Assembly (NCBI GenBank): GCA_015179125.1
Contig: WHVA01000086.1
Location: forward strand, 62,001-126,000
Direction of reading: 5' to 3'
Length of the DNA: 64,000 nt
From: Gautieria morchelliformis
Lineage: Eukaryota > Basidiomycota > Agaricomycetes > Gomphales > Gomphaceae
Numbering within the stretch: the stretch's first letter is position 1; each line of letters opens with the position of its first letter. Positions 55,758 through 64,000 of the stretch are shown here, one piece after another. The notes beneath the pieces were generated by a model. That model saw nothing but the letters and a program-made list of their open reading frames with translations, did not search any database and had not been told where the DNA came from. The position numbers and the translations under genes are program-made.

Positions 55758-58700
55758 TCACCCCCCCTCTAGCGTGCTGCGTCCTCGAAGCACGGGACAC
55801 AAGGGATTGAAATGCCAGCGAGCGGATTCGGCGAGGGGCGCCTGGATGTGTCCTGTAGAACTCCCGGAGTTTGTCAGGAGCGGAAACATCTTGCTCCGGG
55901 ACCCACGAATTCTCCTCGTACCCATACCCTTCCCATGAGCCTTCCGACGTGGAATTGGGTCCTCAAGCATAGGGAGTAACTTCACCACGTTGAAGACGGG
56001 GTGGAGGCGGGACATGGACATCGGAAGTCGGAGGCGGTATGCATTCCGTCCAACCCTCCGCGTCACTGTGAAGGGCCCAAGGTAGCGGTGGGCAAGCTTC
56101 TGCGAAGGGCGTGTGGTGCGGATGTCACTTGCATCTAGGTACACCTTGTCTCCAACTTGGTACTCTGGGGCAGGAACCCGGCATCGGTTGTAGTACCTTG
56201 CCATGTCATCCTTGGCCTTTGCAAGGGCCGACTTGGCTTCCGAAAGGGTGGAGTCCATGCGGTCTCGGAACTCATTGACCGTCTCGAGTCGGGAGTCAGC
56301 CTGGCGTGGTTCGAAGCCCATCCGCGGGTGTCGTCCGGAGTCAAGCATGAAGGGAGTCTGTTGTGTGGCGGAATGGACATGGTTGTTGTATTGGAATTCC
56401 GCCAGCGGAAGTAACTCATCCCAGTCATCCTGCCTCTCATTGACAAAGAGGCGGAGATATTGCTCCAACTCCTGATTGACCCGTTCCGTCTGTCCGTCAC
56501 CCTGCGGATGGTACGCTGTGGTGGTAGCCAGCTTTATGCCGAGCAGGCGGTAGAGCTCCCGAGTCAGTTCCGCGACAAACTGCGGACCTCGGTCGGAAAC
56601 GACTTGCTTCGGGAGCCCATGCAACTTCCAGACATGTGCAAGGAACAGGCGGGCCGCTCCGAGGGCTGTGATCGTCGTGTGCGTCGGAATGAAGTGGGAC
56701 ACCTTGCTCACCGAATCCACGACGTTCATGATCGCGTCGTAGCCATGAGACTCTGGGAGTTCAACGATGAAGTCGACACTGATGGTGTCCCAGCGGGATT
56801 CGGGAATCGGGAGCGGAACAAGTTCTCCGACGGGCGGACGTCGTTGCGCTTTGGTTCGGAGACAAAGGTCACACGTCTTCACGTACTGTCCGATGTAGCG
56901 GGACATCTGAGGCCACCAGTAATTCCGAGCCACTAACTCCAGCGTCTTCCACCTCCCAGCATGCCCAGCGACCCGTGTGTCATGGTGCTGGGACACGATG
57001 CGACGGCAGAGGTCCGCCCCACCCGGAACATAGACCTTGCCTCTGAAGTGGAGCAGTCCATCACGTTCCGACCATTCCGCTGCCCGTACAGACCGTGAGT
57101 GCCCCTTCCGGAGTTCCTCCACTGCCTTCACCACCGACTCCTCCTTCTCTCCATTCCGGTACTGCCTCCGGATATCCCGGAGCATTTCCGCTTCCGCCCC
57201 AACTGCAGTTACTCCTTCTAGGGCACGGATTGCAAAGAGACTTGGGCGGAGCAGTGTCATATCCGCGTTGTCTCCACTTCCGCTTCCGTGATCCGCGCGG
57301 CGGGATAGGGCATCGGGCTTGCCCATGGTGCGGCCGGGGCGGTGGTGGAGCATGAAGTCAAACCGGGACAGGTGTAGGGACCACCGTGCTTGTCGTCGGT
57401 TCAGCTTCTTAGCCATGCGGAAATACTCGAGGTTCTTGTGGTCTGTCCAGATCTCAAAAGGGCATAGAGCACCCTCGAGGAAGTGTCGCCACTCCTCCAG
57501 CGCTCGGATGATTGCCAGCATCTCCTTGTCATGGATCTCATAGTTCCGCTCGACCGGACTAAGGCTCTTAGAGAAGAAGGCAATCGGATGCCACCCCCCA
57601 CCATCTTCCGATGACTGCTGTGACAAGACCGCTCCGGTAGCTGCGTCGGAAGAATCCGCCTCGACTCGATAAGGGCGAGAGTCGTCGGGAAAGATCAGGA
57701 CCGGGGCGGAAGTGATCAGCTCCTTGAGTTTGTCAAAGGAAGTCTGTTCCGGCTCTCCCCACCGCCATCCAACCTCCTTCTTGGTGAGGTCGAAGAGGGC
57801 ACGGGCGTGGCAGGAGAAGTCCTTGATGAACCGCCGGTAGAAATTGACAAACCCAATGAAGGACTGGACCTCCTTCTTGTTTCGCGGCACGGGCCAATCC
57901 GATACACCGGAAACCTTGACTGGGTCCATTTCCACCTTTCCTTCCGACACAATCACCCCAAGATACTCTATCCGCGTCCGCTCAAATTCGCACTTTTCCG
58001 GCTTGAGACACAGGTTGTACTCCCGGAGCCGTTCCAGCACTCTCCGCACGACTTCCCGATGTTCGGACATTGTTTTCGTGAAAATGAGGATGTCATCGAG
58101 GTAGACGCAGACAACCCCTTCTGCTATCATGTCACGGAAAATGTCATTCATCATCGTCTGGAATGTGGCGGGACTGTTGGTGAGGCCAAAGAACATGACC
58201 TGTGGCTCAAAGAGTCCTCGATTGGTGCGGAATGCGGCCTTCCACTCGTCTCCCTCCCGGATCCGGACATTGTTGAAGCCCCAGCGGACATCCAGCTTAG
58301 TGAAGTACCTCGCCCCGCGGAGTTGTGTGATCAGTTCGGAAATGAGTGGAATGGGGTACCGGTTCTTAATCGTGATCGCATTCAAGGCCCGGTAGTCCTG
58401 CACAAGTCTGAGCGAGCCATCCTTCTTCTTGATGAAGAACACCGGAGATGCCATGGGTGACTTGGAGGGGCGGATCCTCCCTGTACGGAGGTTTTCCGCA
58501 AGGAACGCATCGAGCTCTACCTGCTCCTTGGGTGACAGCGGGTAGACCTTGCAGTTGGTGGGCTTTGACCCAGGCTCCAACTCGATGGCGTGGTCCCACA
58601 GCTTCCGTGGAGGCAGGGTATCAAACGACTCCTTGGAAAAGACGTCCTCGAACTCTCGCAGGTACTCCGGAATTTCCGCCTCTACTCTATCATGCCTCTT

Positions 58701-59570
58701 GGAGGCTTCAGCAAGGCGTTGCGAAATATTTCCGGTGGCGCGGATGTGTTCCGCTTCCGGCGGAAGGTTTACGTACAGCAAGCGCTCCCCTTCCGCCAGA
58801 ATGTCTTCCGGGCCGAGTCGGATGACGTCGGAATCGGAATCGGAATCGGAAGTGGGATCCGGTTCAAATTCCGCTTCCGAGTCTTCTTCTGCAAGCAGTG
58901 GATGGGGGCCAGAACGACATGTCTGTATGAGCCGTTCAGTCTTCCGCTGCTCCTGGCGCTCCTTCCGCAGTTCCGACCTGCACATGTGACACTTGGCTGG
59001 ACATCGACTCATCAGTACCTTCCGAGTCTGCCAATTGATCTCCGGGTTGTGCTCCTGAAGCCAGGTAAACCCGAGGATGATGTCCTGCTTCCCCAGGCTG
59101 GTGACTGCAAAGGAAGTGCGTTCTGAGTGTCCATCGTAGCGGAGAATTGTGTCTACTATCTCCGTGATGGACCCTGCCTCATTGGGGCTTCCATCCACAT
59201 TGAACACCGGGATTGCACGTTGCAACTTCCGCGTGGTCAGTCGGTTCCGTTCCACATAGTCCCGGTCCATAAACTGACCAGTGGCCCCGCAATCGACAAG
59301 GGCGGGTCCGGATTTGACTTCCGCCGTATCTGTCGTCTGGATCTCCACCTTAATGACTAGTGACTTGGGGCCAGGGGTGGCAGCAACAACATAGCGCTTC
59401 GGAAGGCGTCTCTCCCAAGGGCGGATGCGGGATGGATGGGGTGTCAGATTTGGTTTTTGTGTGACTTTATCCGGTGGGTCTGTACGAAGTGAGGGGAGTG
59501 GGGGCTTTTCATTCTCTACTTCAAGACAGGCAAACCGGTTATGTACAGGCAGCAGGGGCACACATCTCAC
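55758..59570 (-). CDS. element B Pol polyprotein (protease, RT, RNase H, integrase), chromodomain lost
   Basis: About 1270 residues, open throughout. It overlaps the gag stop by four bases; the frame begins GTGAGATGT, so translation probably depends on frameshifting or re-initiation. Order: protease LVDCGATGQFMDRDY (about 95); RT with [20 protein letters not shown] and catalytic VCVYLDDILIF (about 480); RNase [19 protein letters not shown] and [15 protein letters not shown]; zinc site HHDTRVAGHAGRW...CDLCLRTKAQ; integrase SVDFIVEL, VSDRGPQF, Glu in RVNQELEQ; GPF module LGPFTVTRRVGRNAYRL. After EDPIPRRKA about 120 bases that code for the chromodomain core in C are missing, and the frame shifts to an unrelated tail (HGKGMGTRRIRGS) that stops at STLEGG. 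Function: copying and integrating the element; targeting by the chromodomain would be lost. Confidence 0.93.
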   Translation of the reverse strand: MRCVPLLPVHNRFACLEVENEKPPLPSLRTDPPDKVTQKPNLTPHPSRIRPWERRLPKRYVVAATPGPKSLVIKVEIQTTDTAEVKSGPALVDCGATGQFMDRDYVERNRLTTRKLQRAIPVFNVDGSPNEAGSITEIVDTILRYDGHSERTSFAVTSLGKQDIILGFTWLQEHNPEINWQTRKVLMSRCPAKCHMCRSELRKERQEQRKTERLIQTCRSGPHPLLAEEDSEAEFEPDPTSDSDSDSDVIRLGPEDILAEGERLLYVNLPPEAEHIRATGNISQRLAEASKRHDRVEAEIPEYLREFEDVFSKESFDTLPPRKLWDHAIELEPGSKPTNCKVYPLSPKEQVELDAFLAENLRTGRIRPSKSPMASPVFFIKKKDGSLRLVQDYRALNAITIKNRYPIPLISELITQLRGARYFTKLDVRWGFNNVRIREGDEWKAAFRTNRGLFEPQVMFFGLTNSPATFQTMMNDIFRDMIAEGVVCVYLDDILIFTKTMSEHREVVRRVLERLREYNLCLKPEKCEFERTRIEYLGVIVSEGKVEMDPVKVSGVSDWPVPRNKKEVQSFIGFVNFYRRFIKDFSCHARALFDLTKKEVGWRWGEPEQTSFDKLKELITSAPVLIFPDDSRPYRVEADSSDAATGAVLSQQSSEDGGGWHPIAFFSKSLSPVERNYEIHDKEMLAIIRALEEWRHFLEGALCPFEIWTDHKNLEYFRMAKKLNRRQARWSLHLSRFDFMLHHRPGRTMGKPDALSRRADHGSGSGDNADMTLLRPSLFAIRALEGVTAVGAEAEMLRDIRRQYRNGEKEESVVKAVEELRKGHSRSVRAAEWSERDGLLHFRGKVYVPGGADLCRRIVSQHHDTRVAGHAGRWKTLELVARNYWWPQMSRYIGQYVKTCDLCLRTKAQRRPPVGELVPLPIPESRWDTISVDFIVELPESHGYDAIMNVVDSVSKVSHFIPTHTTITALGAARLFLAHVWKLHGLPKQVVSDRGPQFVAELTRELYRLLGIKLATTTAYHPQGDGQTERVNQELEQYLRLFVNERQDDWDELLPLAEFQYNNHVHSATQQTPFMLDSGRHPRMGFEPRQADSRLETVNEFRDRMDSTLSEAKSALAKAKDDMARYYNRCRVPAPEYQVGDKVYLDASDIRTTRPSQKLAHRYLGPFTVTRRVGRNAYRLRLPMSMSRLHPVFNVVKLLPMLEDPIPRRKAHGKGMGTRRIRGSRSKMFPLLTNSGSSTGHIQAPLAESARWHFNPLCPVLRGRSTLEGG

Positions 59571-60742
59571 CCGCTGCGTGTCACAAAATCCGATGCATCT
59601 TCCGCTTCCGGTAGACCATGTTCCGCATTTTCGGAAACCTCTTCCGCAGTGGGCACTCCGTTTATGTCTGCAAGCGCGAGGAACTCTGGAAGGATCTCGA
59701 GTTTCTCCTCTGTGGTCATAAGCCGGATATCAAAGGCTTGGGGGCACTCGCGAGCGTAGTGGCCTGGTTGTCGGCAGCGGAAGCAGGTGATAGTTCCGTG
59801 GCCTTTTCCGCGCATGCGGTCAACATCCATCGGGGCAGGGCCACCCTTCGAGGGAGGAGGGCTATGGTTCCTAATAGGAGCAGGCGGAGCAAGCATCGGA
59901 AATAATTTCCGTGTGGGAATGAATGCGCTTCCGGGTTTTGGCACAGGTTGAGTAGGACGAGCGGAACTGCGTGTCGTGTTCCGACTCGTCTCCACGAAGG
60001 CCTCATTTGCCTCCCTGTTCCGAGAAACCTTTTGCGCAGCTTGGTACCACCCTTCCGGGTCATCAAAATCCGGAGCTCCATCCCCAAGCAGCGCAACTTG
60101 GTTCTGGAGCGTCGGATCAAGTCCTCGTCGGAATTTGATGACGATCGTCTTGTCGTCGTCATATTCCGCAAGGTCGATGAGCTCCTGGAAGCGATCGATG
60201 TAGTCATCGACCGGATCTTTGGCCTGGTACCAGCTCGTCCCCTCGAGCTTTGTAAGGGCTGTGAGCTGCTCGTTTTTCGGGCAGAACTGGTCGGAAAATG
60301 TTTTCTCGAACGCGTCCCAGTCCCGGAAGTAGTTCCCCTTGCCCTTTGCTTCATGTCGGATCACCTTGTTTGCAAAACGGGCTGCGCGGTCCGATTTGAA
60401 AAAGGACAACGTCCAGTGAATCCGAGCCTGGTCGTTCGGAAAGAGGTCTCCGACAATTGCGAAGTAGATGCTGCATGTGTTGAAGAATGCGCGTCCCTTC
60501 TCCCGATCTCCGTCAAAGTCCGCCGGAGTTGCGGGTTTGACCTTTGCTAACTTCGCGGACATCCTCTTTTCCGCTAGCTCCGCTTTTCCGAAATCCGGAT
60601 CATCCAGCATTTCATTTCCACCACCTTGTGGAATATCTAACTTAGCCAAAATCGCTTGTAAGGCTGTTTCAATCGCGTCGGTCTTCATCCGGTTCCGCGT
60701 CAATTCCTCCTCCATATTCCGAAGACGATCGTCCGGATCCAT
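59567..60742 (-). CDS. element B Gag
   Basis: 391 residues from ATG 60742 (MDPDDRLRNMEEELTRNRMK). An upstream extension of the frame to 60940 crosses the primer-binding site without an ATG. Capsid-like region: GRAFFNTCSIYFAIVGDLFP to GTSWYQAKDPVDDYIDRFQE. One zinc knuckle CFRCRQPGHYARECPQ near the C-terminus. Ends FVTRSG, with TGA overlapping pol. No lesion seen. Confidence 0.93.
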   Translation of the reverse strand: MDPDDRLRNMEEELTRNRMKTDAIETALQAILAKLDIPQGGGNEMLDDPDFGKAELAEKRMSAKLAKVKPATPADFDGDREKGRAFFNTCSIYFAIVGDLFPNDQARIHWTLSFFKSDRAARFANKVIRHEAKGKGNYFRDWDAFEKTFSDQFCPKNEQLTALTKLEGTSWYQAKDPVDDYIDRFQELIDLAEYDDDKTIVIKFRRGLDPTLQNQVALLGDGAPDFDDPEGWYQAAQKVSRNREANEAFVETSRNTTRSSARPTQPVPKPGSAFIPTRKLFPMLAPPAPIRNHSPPPSKGGPAPMDVDRMRGKGHGTITCFRCRQPGHYARECPQAFDIRLMTTEEKLEILPEFLALADINGVPTAEEVSENAEHGLPEAEDASDFVTRSG

Positions 60743-60929
60743 GTCAGAAGGAGAAATATGGGATGGGATTTCCGGGGTTGGGAGCTCGACGTAAGAAGAG
60801 GGGCTGTCGTACGCTGTATGTGCGGAAGAGGTTGCGATCTCCGAGTCGCTGTCTCCGATTCCGAACGCACCTATGGCGAATGCAACGCGCAGTACGACCG
60901 CCGGTCCTCTAGGGGAGAGACTTTTCTGC

Positions 60930-61409
60930 TGTAAGGGCAACCCTGGCTAGTCGTGGAGATCACACTACCACACAACTGACAAGGGGAAATCCAAAGTATG
61001 TATAAATGAACAGAGCATACAAGAGAGGGGGTTCTCACCTGACAAGGGGAAATCCAAAGAGAAAAGTCTAAGGACCCCCAATGTCAGCGAGCCCGTATTA
61101 TACTACGCTGCGCAGCCAGGGACAACGCTTGGCACCCGCCATCAACCCTGCATCCCCCTGACCCTTGATCGACCCTTGATGCCACCCATTATGCGAGTCG
61201 CTTGATTTCCGACACTGTTCCGGGGCGGAAGTCGGAAATTGGAGTGGAACTGGCAAGGCGAACGGAACTGGTGGAAGTTCTCCCAGAAGCGGAATGGTTC
61301 CCGAAAGCGGATGCGGAGATGGAATCGGAACCGGAAGCGGAGTCGGAAATGGAGGCGGAAATGGGTGTGGTGTCGGAACTGGAAATGGAAAACAGGGTGT
61401 CCCCTGACA
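60930..61409 (-). repeat. 5' LTR of element B
   Basis: 480 bases. The self-priming complement AGAAAAGTCT lies just inside it, at about 60918-60927 on the minus strand. Confidence 0.94.
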
Positions 61410-61844
61410 CCTTTCCCATGACGTACGATAGCGCCACAGAACTGTCTCATAATATTATGAGACAGTTCTGTGGCACTATTGTATGTTGCCTTTGCTTCCC
61501 ATTTCGATTATGCTGATGTCGACGATGCCGCCATCAATAGCAGTGAGTTGACCTCGCACATCAGGTCACAGTCACCCTGTAGCTGCAGTAGCAAATGTGA
61601 AACTTTTGCCTAAGCCTTTGACTTGTACAAAATGTTGAAGGATAAGAGCCGTTCTGCTGAGCCAAGATCGTCGCAAGAAAAGATCCACCGCGCTCTCCAA
61701 TGACAGGTCAACGCCTTGAGAATAGACTGCATCATTGAAGAACTGCCATGCCTCTAAACTGTTCCTGAGAGCTCTGTCAGCATGGACAGGACGCAGTGCA
61801 TGTTTGACTGAAAATTCTAGGGCGTTAAGAAGATGAGGTGTCAT
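61410..61844 (-). pseudogene. second family copy: start of exon 1, interrupted by element B
   Basis: Minus strand from ATG 61844: MTPHLLNALEFSVKHALRPV, HADRALRNSLEAWQFF, LQHFVQVKGLGKSFTFATAA. It matches 20980-21230 of the other copy and keeps the GCCCTAGAA codons where that copy has lost a base. After 61572 stops appear (TGA, TGA, TAG), but homology continues (GQLTAIDGGIVDI; IMRQFCGAIVRHGKG against IVRHFWEAIINRGHGD) up to the element B insertion at 61410. A palindrome (61433-61474) formed by a back-folded copy of this coding sequence adds to the damage. Confidence 0.75.
61433..61474. repeat. perfect 42-bp palindrome inside the family copy
   Basis: Each 21-base half starts or ends with GCCACAGAACTG/CAGTTCTGTGGC and the centre is CATAATATTATG. 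Beyond it the arms continue for roughly 17 more bases with only transition mismatches. One arm is the family coding sequence (IMRQFCGAIV); the other is its inverted copy. Confidence 0.9.
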
Positions 61845-61858
61845 CGCACCTCAAAACA

Positions 61859-61866
61859 TATAAAAA
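61859..61866 (+). promoter_or_regulatory. TATA box for the gene at 61934
   Basis: TATAAAAA lies 75 bases upstream of the ATG, followed by a CT-rich leader. It is 15 bases from the start of the minus-strand family copy, so the two are divergent. Confidence 0.55.
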
Positions 61867-61933
61867 CACGTCCACCACCCCCCATACCCATTCGCTTTTC
61901 CTTCCTTACCTCCACGCACCTCCCTCGTCGACG

Positions 61934-62802
61934 ATGGTGAAGCCATTGTACGACAAATCGCCAAAACATGTTACGGACATGTTCCTGTGCAAGAACTGGA
62001 GTTCGTTAGCTTATGAAACACGAAAACATCATTGCGAGCTGGTGGACAACTCACCGACCGATACTGAATCAGACTCCCAGATAGATCCCACACTGAAACC
62101 GACTAAGCGCAAGCCAACCACGGATCCCAGCAGTGACGAAGACATTTATACCAAGAGGCCTAAGACGGCTACTCCTAGCTCTAACTCTACTCGAAAGCGT
62201 AAGTGTTTGAGTATATTTGAAAAGGCGGCACTTACCCATATGTGTTTGTCTGCACTTCTTTCACTAGATTCCAAAGGTGAGGCGAAGTATGACTCAGTTA
62301 AGAACAGCGGCTTACGATGGCACACTAGCCCTGGCTCCATCTCTTGTGAAGAATACGCAATTGGTTCCTGATATGGTAGAACCTGCCGTGAGGTTAGTGA
62401 GCCACATGATCTGAAACTGATAGATTGCTTACATGGTCACAGAAATGGCCGAGTTGAGATTAACATCACATCTGCATTAAATGACTACGAGCAGGAACAG
62501 GAACATGAGCGAGATGAAGGTCAGTGGTTTGTTAGAGTAAAGTATTATATATCCTCACCGTACTTAAGAACCATGGAGCGGTTCCCATAGCCGCAAGAAA
62601 GAGAACATTCCGACTATCGCTGGCTTGGGAGGGAAACAGGTGGACCAAGCATTCAGCGGCCCCGCTAGGGGTAGATCCTTGAAGAGGGTGCGTGGGGGAG
62701 GATACACTCAGAGCATGAAAACAAACAAAATACACAATTTTGCAAACCTTACGCGTGCACAGCTAAATGATAAGGAACTGGAGCTCAAAAAAACATTGCA
62801 GG
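61934..62802 (+). CDS. small spliced hypothetical protein, 3' end uncertain
   Basis: I do not recognise it. Exon 1 (61934-62198) encodes MVKPLYDKSPKHVTDMFLCK and a Ser/Asp/Lys-rich stretch with basic clusters (KPTKRKPTTD; YTKRPKTATP). An intron of 69 bases ends at 62267. The best frame then uses a 31-base intron (62277-62307) to give AAYDGTLALAPSLVKNTQLV, a 50-base intron about 62394-62443, then NGRVEINITSALNDYEQEQE, a further intron, and SRKKENIPTIAGLGGKQVDQ, ending at a donor-like GTAAGT at 62803. The continuation was not found. The basic, low-complexity composition suggests a nuclear protein, which is only a guess. The opposite strand has a 111-codon frame (63120-62785) that overlaps the end. 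Confidence 0.45.
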
Positions 62803-62954
62803 TAAGTGACTATTTTGCAACAGATATTCCGTACTTACCCAAGTCGAACAAGGACTTGGTTCGCGCGTTGAGGGGTATTGGTTATCTGGGGAGGGGTCTG
62901 AGACAACAGACTGGGAATCATCCTCGCCATCCGCAATGTCGTCGTCACTCTTGA

Positions 62955-63767
62955 GCGAGCCAAAATGTGTCGCAGCGGACGTGGGCCTCGCATACATGCC
63001 AGGCACAATGTCTGTCGTCGAAGACTTTGCGTGAGATGTGAGGGAAGGGTCTATGTTTTCTTGTTTCAGGTGTGAGCGCGGCGAATGATCAGCAGAGGTT
63101 GTGAGAGGGTGCAGGTCCATTCAACGGACCTAAATATATCTCTCAATAACACTACCGCACGTTCCCTAGTCGCGCATAAAACATATTCTCCCACAGCCGC
63201 ATGAATACCCTCCACGTGCGTTCCTCCCAATTAGTGTCGCCGATATACACTTCAGGTTAGTGTTACTGTTTGAAACAGAGGTTGCGACGTGGGGAAGATT
63301 CGCGACCGTCTGAAAAGCTTGAAGCTCGACATCATTGATCATCCAAGTTCCAACTCGGACTTGGGGTCTCATCCGGAGGCAAAGGTGCCGTGCGGCGAGC
63401 AGCCCGTCGAGGGAGTGGTGGAGGCGTAGGAGACGCTGAGGGCCGTCTGAACTGGCGGTTCACCTTTGAGATCTGGGGATGCGGCACGCGCGGAGGGTCA
63501 GAGTCCTAGGCAGGGGCTAGCTCGGTAGATAGAATGGCAGCCTCTTCAGATTCCTGTCGATGCAAGGGGTATGTCCTCATGGACAGTGAAAGATGAGCAA
63601 CAGGAGACTTGAGTAATGGTATCTGAGAGGGCTCTATTTGACCCACCTGCACGGGTTCAGCACACTGGGTAGGTCCAAAGATGCTCCTGCGTGGGGTATG
63701 CAGGTCATCCTGAGACAGATTCACGGTACTCAAAAGACGATCTACATACCTGATCGAGTGATACTAG
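62955..63767. other. no gene recognised
   Basis: Short frames only, including part of a minus-strand ORF starting at 63120 (MDLHPLTTSADHSPRSHLKQ) with no known motif. Confidence 0.35.
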
Positions 63768-64000
63768 TGTCAGGGGACACCCTGTTTTCCATTTCCAGTT
63801 CCGACACCACACCCAGTTCCGACTCCATTTCCGACTCCGGTTCCGGTTCCGATTCCATCTCCGCCTCCGCTTTTTGGAAATGATTCCGCTTCTGGGAGGA
63901 CTTCCACCAGTTCTGTTCACCTTGCCAGTTCCACTCCAATTTCCGACTTCCACTCTCAGAACAGTGTCGGAAATCAAGCGACTCACGTAATAGGTGGCAT
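63768..64000 (+). repeat. start of another Gypsy LTR of the A/B/C family, running off the window
   Basis: TGTCAGGGGACACC begins at 63768 and matches the U3 of element C's 3' LTR to the last base of the window. The five bases before it are ACTAG, the candidate left half of a target-site duplication. It could be a solo LTR or the 5' LTR of a plus-oriented element. Confidence 0.88.

Larger units (their letters stand above)
55278..61409 (-). mobile_element. Ty3/Gypsy chromovirus element B, nearly intact
   Basis: 6132 bases with target-site duplication CCTTT (55273-55277 and 61410-61414), inserted in a coding exon. LTRs (55278-55757, 60930-61409; 480 bases each) differ at three positions by eye, so this insertion is recent. 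Gag and pol are each one open frame with intact RT and integrase catalytic residues. The only major defect seen is a deletion with frameshift in the chromodomain. It serves as the reference for reading the damage in A and C. Confidence 0.95.

Noticed and set aside
61417..61491. MITE (short foldback transposon)
   Set aside because: One arm is recognisable coding sequence of the surrounding gene family, and no target-site duplication flanks the palindrome; local inverted duplication explains it better.

Overview
The window looks like a chromosome segment from a filamentous basidiomycete, most likely an agaricomycete. The evidence is genes split by many GT-AG introns of about 45-65 bases, TATA boxes 60-75 bases upstream of start codons, a secreted dye-decolorizing peroxidase, and chromodomain Ty3/Gypsy elements mixed with Copia elements. 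No rRNA, tRNA or CRISPR was recognised.

Left third (1-22744), mostly host genes. CSF1 (BLTP1-type bridge-like lipid-transfer protein) enters from beyond the left edge and ends at 9586. Then come a DyP peroxidase (12014-13921), a large coiled-coil/disordered protein of unknown function (15065-18865), a LysM-domain protein on the minus strand (19307-20575), and a frameshifted member of a family with a kinase-like C-terminus (20839-22744).

Middle (23366-53782). A 6.1-kb block of CSF1 (831-6924) is repeated here in inverted orientation, introns included, at about 95% identity, and is a pseudogene. It is split by a 24.4-kb retrotransposon nest with a GGAAG target-site duplication. Gypsy element A (minus, 29051-53456) is the outer element. 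It was invaded by Gypsy element C (plus, same family), by a Copia solo LTR, and by Gypsy element D (a second family, minus). C was in turn invaded by a very young Copia element (32121-37374).

Right part (53783-64000). This holds a Raptor/Kog1-like fragment and a second copy of the kinase-tailed family. The first exon of that copy is interrupted by Gypsy element B (55278-61409), which is nearly intact, and its second exon is inverted. A small spliced hypothetical gene (61934 onward) and the start of another Gypsy LTR (63768-64000) close the window.

The most interesting signals are in the Gypsy elements. (1) Both families carry a 10-nt primer-binding site that is the exact complement of the predicted first 10 nt of the transcript (Tf1/sushi-type self-priming). 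In both, a perfect 21-nt direct repeat begins at +11, with splice-donor-like and acceptor-like ends. (2) The U3 of the first family stays open in the pol frame for about 92 codons and would give Pol a Ser/Asp-rich tail. (3) A and C share the same inactivating pol mutations, which suggests a defective lineage moved in trans. (4) In D the RT-RNaseH-integrase core is inverted within the element, and D has an extra unidentified ORF after pol.
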